From Topomyia yanbarensis (lineage: Eukaryota > Arthropoda > Insecta > Diptera > Culicidae), in NCBI RefSeq assembly GCF_030247195.1, contig NC_080670.1, positions 213,268,546 to 213,332,545 on the forward strand: a stretch of DNA of 64,000 nucleotides, in the 5' to 3' direction. Below the pieces are notes generated by a model. The model was given only the letters and a program-made list of their open reading frames with translations. It ran no database searches and was not told where the DNA came from. The stretch's first letter is position 1, and the number at the start of each line of letters is the position of its first letter. Both the position numbers and the translations under genes were made by a program. Positions 1 through 11,928 of the stretch are shown one piece after another.

Positions 1-2599
1 CTTTTCGACACTTTACGCTTCCGCGATCCAATCACCGTCTTCGTAGCAAGCTCTTCTCCACCGGCCACCGACTCCGTACCGTTATCTTTATCTACACTAA
101 TGCTACAGCTCCTATCTCTAGTTGATACTTTACCACTATTACTTTCACTACCGCTAGTACTACCGTTGCTGCTGCTTCCGCTGCTCAAAACGATGACATC
201 TTCATGCGGGTTTATACCTCTTAACAACTTAGCATTATCATTAGTATCATCACAATGGGTTACTTTCGACAGGATCACATCGTCCTCCTCCTCCTCTTCT
301 TCCTCGGCTTCTTCGTCCAGCATCAACCGGCGGGGAACGCGACCGACACTCGATCGACGACCTAGCCGTTCCAATTCGTCCGCTTCCTGACCCTCCTGGA
401 GTTTCTCCAGTGCCGCTTCCTCATCCGCCAGCATGACGCGGGTCTGTAGTTTCTGCTTTCGGCGATTGCCCCGGTTCGAACTGTCACCGCTACTTCCGGA
501 TGTGAGATCTGTGCTTACCGATGGCGGAGGAGACTGATGCTCCGGTGTAGGCGCTGGTTCCGATGGTAGCGTGGAAGTGATGGAATCGTTGCTGCTGCCC
601 TCGAGTAGTCGCTGCTTTCGTCGGGTCACTCGAGGACTGAAATGCTGCTGTTGCTGCTGCTCTGCTGCCGGGGAGTGTCTCGTCGAGCGTCGTTTCGTCG
701 ATGCAGGTCGCTGGGATGACTGATCCTGCTGCGGTTGTTGCTGTTGCTCGGGTTGGTGGTAGTGATGATTTCTAAGCGTGTAACCATTTAGGCTGCCACT
801 TTCCAGGAGATCATTGAACACATAGACGCTGTCGTTCTTTGGCGGTTGGCCCTTCGAGAGCGACGAACTTCCACTGCAGCTACTCTTGGAGGCGAACGAG
901 TGGTTGCTGTTGTTATCGTCGTCGATTACGATTACGTCTCCGTCGTTTCGGCCGGTGCCCCCAATCGATTGGTTTTTAACGGTCCGGGGCATCATCTTTC
1001 GTTCGGCTGCCGTCGGGACCGAAGTTCTGGCCGTAACGAAGGACGACGTCGACGAGAGGATACTTGAGATGTCCGTGTTGATGCTACTGTTGCTGCTGTA
1101 ACGCCGGCGGCAATTTTCCCGTAACGGTCGGGTGGTGTTTCGTGTGTTTCTAGGAGGAACCGGAGTGGCCGCTTCCTCGATCGTTGACTCCGAGGGCGTA
1201 CTGCCAGTGGCAGGTTGCTTTTTCTCTTCGCTTGGGGTTTGAAATCGACGGGACGATCTGGTGGCTCTTTTCTCATTAACAATCCCAGCCGAAGAAGCGT
1301 TTTCCTCCTCTTTGCTGACTTTTGACTCCTTTGGCGGTTCCTCCACCTGTTCCGCTGCGGCCTTCCTCGGGGAATGTTGATTCTGCTGCGCCAGCAGCAT
1401 TTCCGCGTCGTATTTGGTCATTCCCTTTTGCCGCAGCTCTTTCATGCTTAGCGCTGCCAGCGCCGACGGTGGCTCACTTTTACCAATCGTCGTCTTCCCG
1501 TGATCAATCTGATTATTTTTACTCTTCAGTCTGTTCAGTCGATTATCGGTTTCTCTCAGCCGATAGCGTACCCCATTGGGGCTCTGTTCCTCCCCATCCT
1601 TGTCCTTCGCGAAAGCCCCCGTTCCGCGCCGTTCGCACGTTTCGCACTCACAGTACCGGTTGTTATCACCGAAAAAATCTTCCCCGTAGAAGCAGGTTAT
1701 TTCCTCTCCGATTTCGATATCTCGCAGAACTTTGACGCAGGCTGTGTCCCGTCCGGTCGCTACAAACTTGCAATTAGCCCGACAATCGTGGTTGATGTAG
1801 GCCGCCGGTCCAAGCCACAACTGGGCACAATTCTTCCGACAGCTGTACATAACGGAAAAGTCGTTTTTACCCGGCTGCAGCAACATCGCTTCCTCCTTCT
1901 CCGTCAGTTCCGCAATACAACCGACCAAACATTCAATTTTTTCGTTCTTCAGCCACTTTTTCGTGGAGCAAATCTTAGCCCCTTTTTGGCCCTCGAGCGA
2001 GTACCGGTAGCAGCCCTCAATCACGAAGCCCGCGTTGCGATCGAACACACGAAGGTATCGATAAATCTACAATAAATTAAAGTTAAAACTCACTTTCAAT
2101 TAATAAGAAAAAACGGGGATACACTTACGTGCGCCTCCAGCCGCTTCTGTGCCAGCTTGCTTTTGTTGAGCACCGCCCGCGGAATCCAGTTCCCCTTCAT
2201 CAGCTGCTGGTAGCATTTGGCGTAGTTCTGCGTTCGGATGAAATCCTCGATGAGATCCTTGATCGGATCGGTGTTGACCCGCAGCGGCCGATACTTGAGG
2301 TTCATCTTGTGCGTCTGAAAGCCCAAAATCGGATCCAGCACCAGGCCGGTCGCTAGGTCATCATTGTCCGACAGTTCCTTCGGTGTCATTCCCGTCCCAC
2401 TAGCAGCCCCGACGGCGGCGGCGGCGTAAGCAGTTCCCATCTGTGAACCCGATCCTCGCTGATGCCCTCCGGAGGAGCTGCCACCGCTTCGGGACTGACT
2501 TGGATGATGGGACAAGGAGTTGGAACTGTTGCTACTGCTACTGCTGCTGCTATTACTGCTACTACTGCCGCTGCCATGACCGGTGGATGCTACGACCAT
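1..2599 (-). CDS. Suv4-20: Histone H4-lysine-20 methyltransferase Suv4-20, N-terminal part
   Basis: SET-domain enzyme that methylates histone H4 lysine 20 in the nucleus to the di- and trimethyl state, a mark of heterochromatin (family knowledge). Coding exon 1 runs 2599-2129 (157 codons), then a 62-bp intron 2128-2067 (GTAAGT...TAG), and exon 2 from 2066 stays open to the window edge, about 845 residues in all. The start MVVAS matches the family's MVV start and is followed by a poly-Ser stretch. The conserved pre-SET segment contains [20 protein letters not shown]. The SET core shows [11 protein letters not shown] (NHDC about residues 249-252) and CFYGEDFFG (about 283-291). The post-SET cysteines CECETC follow at about 296-301. 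The rest is low-complexity and basic, with poly-Gln, poly-Glu/Asp and Ser runs, as in the fly protein. All SET motifs are intact. The C-terminus lies beyond position 1. Confidence 0.96.
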
Positions 2600-2983
2600 C
2601 TTCCGGATTGGCGCTGAGATATTGGAACTTGTACGTCTCCTGAGAAGTGCTGTTGGTTGGGTTTTCCCGGGGTCAGTGCGCGTCTTGTTTCGTTGATGTT
2701 CAGCGGCGTCTTGCCGCAGCTGCTGGTGGCGGCGTCTACTCCGTCGCCGTTTGTGAGTACCACTGACTCTTGTTACTGCTGCTGCTGCTGCTAATCCGTT
2801 CGCCGCACCAACGTCGGCACTGACCCTTCTGGACGAGGCTATCGCGACGAGCGCTCTCGCGTGCCTGATTTTTTCGATCGAATCTGTAGTCCCAAATATG
2901 AGGGAGTGTTGAAACGCTGGGGTCGTCGCTAGTGGTGGCAGCTTGACTGATGTATTTGTTACGCTCTGTTCTATTGATTAGGT
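2600..2983 (-). other. Probable 5'-UTR exon of Suv4-20
   Basis: Directly upstream of the Suv4-20 start on the minus strand. A pyrimidine-containing tract ending in CCATCCACAG (acceptor AG at 2985-2984) would open an exon at 2983 leading to the ATG at 2599. The stretch is GC- and CTG/CAG-rich compared with the AT-rich DNA beyond 3000. No coding ORF continues through it. The acceptor is an inference from consensus only. Confidence 0.4.
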
Positions 2984-3699
2984 CTGTGGATGGTATTGGA
3001 GTAAAATATCAGTTTTTTCTATCCCTATGTCTTACAAAAAATAGATTGACACAATCATTAAAACTTGTAGATCACACAAATTTTATCAATTAAAACTTTT
3101 CTCCAACTCAATTCTAACCATTCATAAAATCGCACTCTTGCTGTCCTCCCCCGTCATTCATTCTTTTCTATCATCGATCCACACGCACACTGCCAACCAA
3201 CACTCTTCTGTATTGATGAGCTCCTGCCAACTCACAGCACACACACCCTCATGTATTTGGGTATTACAATCCATTTAAATGGCTGCCCCATTCTCCACAA
3301 AATCGTTCATCATTCACAGCACCCTTTGATGGCTATCTGTCTCCCTCCAGCAGAATAAATTGCATTCTTACTGGCAGTCAATTAGAATACAACTTTTGAC
3401 AGCACACGATGATGACACTGCCAGCCAACGTCAGTCAGCCACGAAACCAGTGTTCATTCAGGTGAGAGAAGTTCTTGTCTGCTGCGGGTTGCACTCAAAC
3501 ACACTCTCGCGCGCACACTTTCACAGACCTAGGTCGCTAGTGTGGCCAGATTCGTTTATCTTTCAGGCCAGGTTAACTCTTAAATGCACATGGCTATTTT
3601 TTGACTAGCTTGTTGTAAGGGCGTTGTACTATTTAATTTGAGGGGCAATTTCTGAAAAATCGCTATCTTCATAGATCACGGTGGTTACGATAATGAGGA

Positions 3700-4090
3700 C
3701 ATTTTTTGCTAAATGTCAACGACTGTGCTTCGCATGTAACGTTTTGACAGTAATTCTCGACAAAAATACGATTACGGCGTAGAAGCCAACTGTCGAAATT
3801 CTCTGCAATGAAATTCAGGACAAACCGTTACTAACTAAGCACAGTTCATAGAAGTTAATCAAAGAGAAAACTTTTTTTTTTGCTTGCTACCAACATCTGT
3901 GAGACGGTTTGTCCGGAATTCTTCTTTCAAAGAGTATTTTGACAGTTAGTTTTTAAGCCGTAATCATATGTTTGCCAAGCTTTTAACACTTAGCTTTTAC
4001 ACCGTAATCATATGTTTGTCGATGTCTCCAAATTGAATTTTGACAGATGTTTTTAACGCCGTTGTTCTAAGCTAGCCAATAATTTTTGCA
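3700..4090. repeat. Degenerate palindromic MITE
   Basis: Inverted motifs GGACAAACC (about 3822) and GGTTTGTCC (about 3905) are flanked by matching TTTTGACAGT and ACTGTC-type segments and by repeated CGTAATCATATGTTTG units. The same core pair recurs in the element at 11578-11822, so this is a MITE-like repeat family. Boundaries are uncertain. Confidence 0.5.
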
Positions 4091-5838
4091 AAAAATTGTC
4101 ACTTCTTCAAAGGTTTTATATTCATTTTCCAAGGATCTCTCTCCGCACTAAATTCCTATCACCGAATACGCCATCCGGATTCCATGTAGCACGCCCAACG
4201 GCTTTACATTCCTTCCGAAGGAAGACATACCCAAAGATTTTCCACCTCACTAAAGCTAAATTCAATCACACTTACAACTCAAACAAATAATATTTTAAGA
4301 ACACCATCGCGCACATCTAAGGGTTAGAGAGTTGCGTCACACTCGGAAACTTCGAAACACGACCTGGGCGCCTGGCAGCACTGTGCACCCTGCCCCGACA
4401 ATACTGCTGTTGCGAAAACTCTTGTTCGCAATCATTACCGTCGTCGTCGTCGCCGTCATAGCCATTTGAGAAATCAGCAAACAATAATTGGAAATCGTCG
4501 AAGCAGACGAAAAAAAAAAGACGAAGACCAGGCGAAATATGTACATGTATAATGCGAGCAGCGAGCTGACGAGGAAATTACCATACTCGATTCGATTACG
4601 ATAGAATCAATCAATCGAGCAGGGGAGGGACACACAAAGGCGGTGACCGTCACAAAATGATTTTTTTTTTTCTGTGATCTACAAAAACCTAATCCGGAAA
4701 ACTCTGATTCTAGACCTTGAGCCATACTGTAAAGCTGGGGGAAAAATTCCGCAGTCTCGACCTTACACTCAATACCTTCACTTTGTTCTAGACCAAGCAA
4801 AATCCTAGCCGTCCAGCTCGGGCGAAGGCTTCTTCTTCACTCCAATTCGGCGCATTCTTCTTCCTTGCTGCTGCTAGTATTGCGTCTCTCACTGCTCTAT
4901 CTATCCGAACCTTGTTACGTTGTTTCTGATTGGAATTTCCTCCTCGGTTTTTTGCTAAATTCTTCTCCTGTTCGGTTGAAAAGTTCGATTTTTGAACCAA
5001 TTTTCACACTTTCACGAACACACTTTCTTCGTCTTGGAATCGTCCATTTTCAAGCTCGGAAATTCACTCGATAAATGACGCTGAGACCTCTACTCACTGT
5101 TCCTTCACTTCTACACGTTTTCTTCTTTTTCCCATCTGTCGTCTCTAACATTTCTCTTTTATCGTCGATGTGTTGCTTCTTCTACATGTTCTTGGGGCGG
5201 TCGCCCCTTGCATAGACACTGTTCCATCCACAAACGCAAACGCACACACACATACACCTACTCACTAGATGCCGCTTCTGCTGCTGCTGATCGAATACTG
5301 CTGGCTATGGAAGTTCGCCAGCCTGCCAAAGTGCCAGGGTTCTGTCTGATTTGAGAGTCAAGCGAGAGAGAGAGAACGCATGAACTCAAGTGTTGGTGCT
5401 GCATTTTGATGGAGCGTAGATTTTCCGCAGAGATGATTTATCGATGACAGTTTGTTGTTTTGGTACGTCAAAAGCTCTAAACCAAGGCGTAGTTGAATCT
5501 CAGGTGAAACGATTTGGCAATAGCTTTACGAGTAGACAGACGGGTTTTTGATCGGGAAGCGATAGTTCATTGTTCTTACAACTGATACACATTTTCTTTG
5601 CTCACTTTTCTCAATTTTTCGAATGAACTTCCATTTACACAATCCACCAGTTAGTCGTTATTGGTACACCAGATCAATCGAATTAGTTGCAGTTTCTTTA
5701 AACGCTCACTTACATCAATTTTAGAGCAAAAAAGGGCGCAAGTAGCGTATGAATGCACACCAAAAATCCATTCAACTTAAACAATTCGTTGGCGAGGGCT
5801 GATGTATCGTATTTTCTTCACTTCTTGCAAACGAAAGA
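4091..5838. other. Non-coding stretch, no gene seen
   Basis: No convincing gene. The short open frames at 4337-5074 on both strands have mixed low-complexity composition and no recognisable domain. There are GA/CA-rich patches (5240-5380) and moderate CpG content around 4440-4860. It probably belongs to the Suv4-20 upstream region or a 5' intron, but no exon can be defined. Confidence 0.5.
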
Positions 5839-6197
5839 CAGTGAAGATCCGTTTTTTTTCAGACCCTTGGGCGAATTTTAAGCTGATAAAATAGGGACAT
5901 TGATAAAATCAGGACATATATTTTTCTGTTTTTCTTTAATAAACCGAAGCTCTTAAAATTTTCTTCTTTAGTTCTTAGATATAGCCTCGCAACCTTTTCT
6001 GATTATTTACTTTAAGTTCCCCTTAAGGGGATCCGACAGCGCAAAATTTAAAAAAATTTTTTTTTGCATTTTTCGGATCTTTAAGATAAGAAATATATGC
6101 CCAAGAAATGATTCACTCGAATTCAACTTGGTTCGTCTGCTAGAGCCCATCAAACTACCAACTGTCAATTTTCATATGAAGCTTATAAAATCGGGTA
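5839..6197 (-). mobile_element. MITE, second copy of the family at 24201-29825
   Basis: Starts with CAGTGAAGATCCG and reads as the reverse complement of the outer element at 24201-24548 plus 29787-29825. Shared landmarks include the AAGCTGATAAAA segment, the GCCCAAGAAATGATT-like segment and the CTGCTAGAGCCCATCAAACT segment. Its far end is truncated by about 35-40 bp compared with the other copy. It keeps the uninterrupted sequence (5871-5885) where the other copy carries a 5.2-kb insertion, so it acts as an empty-site reference. Confidence 0.75.
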
Positions 6198-6928
6198 TAC
6201 ACCTAATTGAAATTCATCTTCTATTTCGACACGCTTTGCAGGCGATTCTTAATTTTCAGCATATAACATGGCTAGTGATAGAACTGCTCAGACTTATTTT
6301 CTTACGTTTATATTTTTGTGTTCCGGATTCTTCTCGTTAGTAACTAACAGCTGACTGGGCCCCTAGCTAGACACTAGATCCAAAAAATGACACATCACTT
6401 ATGTATACAGTAAACGACTGATCGAGACTGATGTCAAGGTTTGCACATAAGTTCTTATTTTACTAACGAGGAACAAATTGAATCGAAACTGTTTGTGGTT
6501 TACACGTCAATGTGGCAAACTAATGCAGAACCTAAATTGGGGTAAACTCCCGTATTTATGCATAGGTGGATATAACCTAACTCAAGTTGTCATATTTTTT
6601 GCTTCGGAGTCTCGATCACATCTCTATTTTGATGACGTTTATCAAGTTGCTAATTATTGAAACGTGTTTTAACTCTGTAGTCTGTAATAATAAGAAACAA
6701 TTGTGACATGAAGCTCAGATTTTACTTATAATTAAAATAAATGACAAGTTAGTCTAGGTTGAATCCAAACAGTTGAACTATTGCAACCCGAATTTCGGCG
6801 CAACATCCAATACGAAACTGAAAAACGATATTCTAAAATAAGAAAAAATATACCTAGCGTCTGTGATAAAGTCGTATACCGCCAAATGAAAAAGAAATCG
6901 AACAATTCTGGAGAAAATTTGGAATAGG
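6198..6928. other. AT-rich non-coding stretch
   Basis: No coding signal beyond short AT-rich frames without domains (6478-6660). No repeat pairing was recognised apart from its edges. Confidence 0.5.
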
Positions 6929-7280
6929 ACGTAAGTAACGTTGAGAGCCTCTCTTTGATTACTTTCTCTTTCGATTATTAGGACGTCACTATAACTCTTC
7001 CCTAATAAACATCTTATCATTCAAGAACCTAACGACCTGTTCAGGGTATCATCAAAACAATATGTGGAATCGTTGGACTATATGGGTTAATGTTTGTGTA
7101 TATTTCTTTGTTAGGGTTTGCACTAATTTTTCAACACATATCGAAAGCCGATGGTTTTTACTAGTACATTATGCATAGTTTAGTATTAAATGTCGAAACG
7201 ACATTTAATACTAAACTATGAACTAAACTAATGAACAGAAGAGAATCGCCCTAAAGAGAATCTCTCATTGTTACTTACGT
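6929..7280. mobile_element. MITE of the TTTACTTTCTC family, interrupted
   Basis: Terminal inverted repeats begin ACGTAAGTAACGTTGAGAG on the left (from 6929) and end with TCTCATTGTTACTTACGT on the right (to 7280). The left arm carries CTCTCTTTGATTACTTTCTC. A related complete copy lies at 55557-55769 and related elements at 7766-8004 and 22786-23012. Extra DNA at about 7030-7220, including a perfect hairpin, looks inserted. Confidence 0.65.
7174..7220. repeat. Perfect 22-bp-stem hairpin, 3-nt loop
   Basis: Both arms start from CATAGTTTAGTATTAAATGT (first 20 of 22 bp) and are exactly complementary around an AAA loop. It sits inside the interrupted MITE at 6929-7280. Confidence 0.9.
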
Positions 7281-7765
7281 TCTATTCTAAGATTTCTTCA
7301 GAATTCCTTAAATTGAATTCAATGTCATGCCAATTAAAAAATTGGGCTCAATTTTATTACAATAACAAAATATAAAGCAAAATTAAAATCATAAAGAAAT
7401 TGACACCGCTAAGCTAACGTGCGCAAACGAATCAAACAAAAAAATTAATTCTAATTCAATTCCTATTCCTCTACCCCCAATCAACCTAATTCATTCGCAT
7501 GCTGTCAGTTTGAGAACCCTAGTCTAGACACAAACCTACCGTATCTGGACTTGCAGACTTTGTTTCGGTGAACTTTTACTCTCACCCCGCATTCACACAC
7601 ATTCTCATGCAAACTTATCCTCTCCGAATCACTTTTACCTTCTCTCGCTTTCTCTGAAGTATGCTGGCAAGACGAGTAAACAGTCAAGGTGGCGATTTGT
7701 TGCCACTTGAATCCAAGAACTAGTTAAACTAGGCAAGATTTTCAGCCTATTTTCTAGCAACAAAT
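7281..7765. other. Non-coding stretch
   Basis: AT-rich, with no gene or paired repeat recognised. The short minus-strand frame at 7505-7687 has no known domain. Confidence 0.5.
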
Positions 7766-8004
7766 AATTCTTGAGCGTTTTTTCAAAACGTCATATCTGC
7801 AATGAGTTACTCTCTTTGTTTACTTTCTCTTCTGTTAATAATTCGGTCTCTTTGCATAATATGCTAGTTAAAACCACCGTCTTTCGATCTGTACTGTAAA
7901 ATAAGTGAAAAGTGTTATAGTGACGCCGTAAAAATCGAAAGAGAAAGTATAAACAGAGAGTAACTCATTGAAGATATGACGTTTTGAAAAAACGCTCAAG
8001 AATT
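7766..8004. mobile_element. MITE, 239 bp, long terminal inverted repeats
   Basis: Ends are AATTCTTGAGCG and CGCTCAAGAATT. The inverted arms remain nearly identical for over 60 bp, through AAAACGTCATATCT and the AGTTACTCTCT segment, with a few mismatches. The internal CTTTGTTTACTTTCTC motif links it to 6929-7280, 22786-23012 and 55557-55769. Confidence 0.85.
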
Positions 8005-8227
8005 CTATTTTATTTCAAGCGGATTAATAACTGCTAAATACTATTAATTAGTCAGAATTTTACGACAACAAGCTTGTACAATAATTGTATTTACATCTTT
8101 CAATAAAGTACAATAAATTTGTTGGAAAATGTAAAAAAATTGCTAGCAATGATTTTAAATATATGTTTATATACTCTCCAAAAAATGTATGGTACCATTA
8201 TTGAAAATCAATATGAATTATTCAAAA

Positions 8228-8423
8228 GGGCTAATGAGATTTTTGTAAACAAACTTATTTCGCTCATTATTCCGCTGCCAAGTTGAATTTCGTAAAACAA
8301 AATACACTTGAATCAACATCTTTACTCTTGGTAGAATTAATTTCAAATGTTTTCTGTGATGAAATTATAACAAATTAAGAGACATCAGCAAAACAAAAGC
8401 TTGTTTAGAAATCTTATTAGCCC
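8228..8423. mobile_element. MITE with 9-bp target-site duplication
   Basis: Terminal inverted repeats GGGCTAATGAGATTT (left) and AAATCTTATTAGCCC (right) bound 196 bp with no coding capacity. The nonamer TATTCAAAA is present exactly at both flanks (8219-8227 and 8424-8432). A 9-bp duplication fits Mutator-like elements, though other superfamilies are possible. Confidence 0.85.
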
Positions 8424-8449
8424 TATTCAAAAGTTGAAATGTAAAATAT

Positions 8450-9660
8450 TATGGAAATTGTAAATTCATTTAATATTTTGAAAACTAGTTCCCAATCACC
8501 CGCAACACCTCGCCTTCTACCATCTTGGCAGCAAATATTCATTTCCGAGTTCATTCACGGTATCTCGCCCATCCACTTCTCTCCCTCAGACACTAACCTA
8601 TCCTTTCGACACAACACAAAAAATCGACGAGCGAAAAAAACATGGCGGCCACGACGACGTCGCCCTCGGAAGAGAACCTTGGCAAACAGCGAAAAAGTTC
8701 AGCCAAAAATGCCGAAATTTTTCTCATCCACTATAAAAAAAATTACGATAGGCTAAAAAAATAAAAATGCCACAAACCCTTTTCGTTCCGCGTGCTAAAC
8801 TATCCAGACAGCAATAAACTATTACTCTCGTTTCCGACCAACCAATCCAAGACGAATAAAAAAAGCTCAGCTTGGCTAGCAGCGCTCGGTTCCCACCATG
8901 ACGACGACGGCAACGGAGTCCATCTTGCTGCTGCTGTTTCGATTGCTGCTATGGTTTGCTGCTGCTGCTGCGGAAAATTTCTGCCGTTGTTCTACTGCCC
9001 GCAGCAGATCCATATCCACTAGCGCAGGAGAAATGGTGTCCCTCTAGGTTCGAACGCGGAAATCCACTTGTTCCGATAAAATCCGACCGCGCACTTCCAA
9101 ACGAGCCCGGAAATTTTCTTCTTCAAACGCGATTATACTCCGAACGAAACGAAAAATGCACCTTGCTCTAGTTCGATTTTTTTTTCCTTCTACTCACTGA
9201 GTTGAGTACACACTACTACACAACGCTACCATACATACACGATGTTGTATATCACTGTGTTCAGCTCAGCAAACGCTGCGCTTTTCCTTTCCCGATGTGC
9301 TTTTCTCACTCGTATCGCGGTGCAGACTGACTGCTCGATTGTGACCGCGAGGCTGGCGGACTCTTTTCTCTGCTTTGGAAAACGCCTCTCTACTGATGAG
9401 CGATTGATAAAATAAAAACGCGACCCGCTTCGTCGATCGAGAGCCAGCGACTTCTGCTTTTCGCTGTTTGGCTGTGTTGGGGTGACTTCTAGCTAAAAAA
9501 CTCTCTACTTTACAGTACACTACATACAGAGACTGGGTTGCGAATGAACAATCTAAAGTCTGAATCTGAACATCTGCTGCTGCTATGCGGTACTCGCGGG
9601 AGCGAGCGAGATCGCGGTCGCTTTGTGATTGAAAATTCACGCTTTCCTTGAAAGATTTTG
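8450..9660 (-). promoter_or_regulatory. Promoter-like, CpG-richer region
   Basis: Compared with its AT-rich surroundings this stretch has many CG dinucleotides, trinucleotide runs (GACGACGTCG, CTGCTGCTG) and TCTCTC/GAGA motifs. It contains ATGGCGGCCAC at about 8641. There is no convincing coding frame. It could hold the distal promoter and first non-coding exon of Suv4-20, or a small lncRNA. That role is inferred from composition only. Confidence 0.35.
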
Positions 9661-9806
9661 TTGAATGAAATGAACTTTAGGGTTGGCAAAGTATTCAGAC
9701 GATGTTCATTTCAGTCGAAACGAAAGCAGGCTTTCTAGATCAACTGTGGCACAATGATAGATACACGCCACGAAGTAGTATAGAAAGGTGGAAACATTTG
9801 GAGTTT

Positions 9807-9966
9807 TCGATTGATTGGCACCGGTGTAGTGGAGTGCACTGAAACTGCACCGTTTTTGCACTTTCTGGCAGAAGTGCAGAAAACTGGGTACGTTCCATTG
9901 ACACTTCTGCTAGAAAGTGCAAAACCAGTGCAATCCACTACACCGGTGTCAATCTATCGAAAATCC
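9807..9966. repeat. Palindromic MITE-like hairpin
   Basis: Inverted arms read ACCGGTGTAGTGGAGTGCAC and GTGCAATCCACTACACCGGT, with an inner pair around GCACTTTCTGGCAGAAGTG and CACTTCTGCTAGAAAGTGC. Flanks TTTTCGATTGATTGG and CAATCTATCGAAAA extend the palindrome. The whole element would fold as a hairpin. Confidence 0.8.
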
Positions 9967-10229
9967 CAATTGATCCACTCCACACGCCAAAATTAAACAA
10001 CCTAGACGCAACCATAAAATAACCTACAGAATAAGTTCTTTTAACTTAAATTTAGGTACTTTTGAGCTGTGCGTCGCTTTCGCACTTATTAGTGTTGTCA
10101 AAAACGAAACGAGAGATTCGACTCAGTCGAGGTCTTCCCGTGCAGTAAGGTACTTTTGAGTTGTTTGGGGTATACTCAAAATTAGGTAAATTCAACTTAA
10201 ATTTAAGTAAATTAAACTCAAGGTTGAGT

Positions 10230-10525
10230 CACAGACTAACAGACATAACACTCAAAAACAAAGCTTCGCCCGCTTTAACGGTCATTTTAAATATATTTGT
10301 AGTTGGGACTGTGGCCACATTTGAAATTATGGCGCCACTGACATATGAACAAGCATATGGGGGATACACCACTAGTGAAAAATTGTTCCCAAACCGAAGG
10401 GGTAACACAACAGTAAATGAGTGTTTGGGACTGTGAGTAAAAGGTGGAGCTAGTGTTCTTGAAAAATTGTCGGATCGACGTTTTTGGAGGGAATTTCCTC
10501 ATAGTGTTATGTCTGTTAGTCTGTG
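10230..10525. mobile_element. MITE with 23-bp perfect inverted repeats
   Basis: Ends begin CACAGACTAACAGACATAAC on both strands (perfect for 23 bp). GTTGAGT lies immediately outside on both sides (10223-10229 and 10526-10532), a 7-bp direct repeat expected of a target duplication. The 296-bp interior has no known protein. Confidence 0.85.
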
Positions 10526-10565
10526 GTTGAGTTATGATTTTTGCCGTAGTCAAATGGAAATTACC

Positions 10566-10917
10566 CCATAGAAAAGATGACAGTTGTGAAATTTCCCAGT
10601 CGACCGACTAAATCGGGTGCTTCGAGGTCGATCGATTAGTAAACCGACTAAGTTGGGTTTCGTTGGTAAACAACATCCTTCGGCATATTAATCACCGGAT
10701 TAAATCGGTGTAAATCTGGTTCCAGTTTTAAACTACCAAGTAATTGGCCGATTTAATAGGTTGAAATAGACCGATTTCAACAGATTTCGTCGGTCATATT
10801 TAATCGGTTGTCGTGTCGGCAGACGCCCACGTTAAACTCCCATAAGAGTCGGTGCAACAATCGACCGATTAATTGGTGGAATAGTCAGCAGATTGTGCCG
10901 ATTGAAGATTTTCTATG
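10566..10917. repeat. Repeat with internal ACCGATTTAATCGGT-type palindromes
   Basis: Bounded by CCCATAGAAAA and TTTTCTATGG. The interior carries many degenerate palindromes such as CCGACTAAATCGG, CCGGATTAAATCGGTG and CGACCGATTAATTGG. No coding capacity. Probably a MITE, boundaries approximate. Confidence 0.5.
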
Positions 10918-11577
10918 GTGTACCTTCAACACGGTTTACCTAATTTTACCTTCCTACACGAGACCACGAAATTAAGTCAAAAGTGTTCAATTTTAGGTAG
11001 TTTTTCGGTGGCGTACACACGCCACAAAATCTTCAACCGAGAAAGAGCGTTTTCCCAAAAAATCAAAAAAAAATTTTGGAAAAATCTGGAATTGCCTGGA
11101 TGGTCAAATTTCTTTTTTTTTTTTGGGGGAAAAGATTCATTTCTCATCTATGAATTGTATTTTTGTCTTTTACTAATTAAATATAGCTGTTTTACTGAAA
11201 ATTCGGTTATTACGCTGCCTATCTGTTAACTTAAAATATTTTAAATTTCAGCATATGCAATAAACTTTAATCTCTGAGCTTTCAGTATATTGGACACATT
11301 TTCGGAAATCTGAGTTAGACAGAACCAAATCTGTATGCCAATGATTAAAACTGTTGAAGAATCCAGATGAATATGGAAGATCCCTAGTAACAATTAAGGT
11401 TTTATGATAGTTTTATAGACACTGATAAAACTTAGATTGTATATGTAGCGTGCTATAAAAACTTCAATTGTTACTTGGGATGGACCCCGTGCGTTCAACT
11501 TTAACGGAGCGTTAACCCAGATTTATAAGACAAGCCCGGGTGAAGAAATCAGTTGAATACTTTTCGGTGACATTATA
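10918..11577. other. Non-coding stretch
   Basis: AT-rich with homopolymer tracts (11104-11125). No gene or defined repeat recognised. Confidence 0.5.
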
Positions 11578-11822
11578 AATCTCGCGTGTTTTTTTTTGAG
11601 AAGGGCTAATAAGCATACAGTCAAAATCCACTTTGAGAGAAAATTCCGGACAAACCAAAACTCACCGAGAATAGATGTTAACATTTTATGGAATAGAAAA
11701 GTTTTCTCTTTCATCTGGTACTGTGATTTATGATCAGCGATTAATGGTATGTCCAGAATTTCTTCTCCAAGTGAATTTTGACAGTACTCTTACTGGCCCT
11801 TCTCAAAAAACACGCGGGACAT
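11578..11822. mobile_element. Palindromic MITE
   Basis: Left arm CTCGCGTGTTTTTT then GAGAAGGGCTAATAAG, and right arm CTTACTGGCCCTTCTC then AAAAAACACGCGGGA, are inverted copies with few mismatches. Inner arms pair ACAGTCAAAATCCACTT with AAGTGAATTTTGACAGT. Related to 3700-4090. Confidence 0.75.
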
Positions 11823-11928
11823 GAACTGGAATGTTCATCTTTGACAGTTCGAGCAAATGGAATCACCCAAAATAAATTTCTATTCCATGATCATGTTTCT
11901 AGCTCCATGTGAAGGCTACTGTACACCT

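Noticed and set aside
1322..2075. Plus-strand open frames of 137 and 191 codons inside Suv4-20
   Set aside because: They are antisense to the well-supported SET-domain exon and have no recognisable domain.
4474..5000. Minus-strand frames (108 and 70 codons) upstream of Suv4-20
   Set aside because: Composition is low-complexity and no motif was recognised. They are more likely non-coding upstream DNA.
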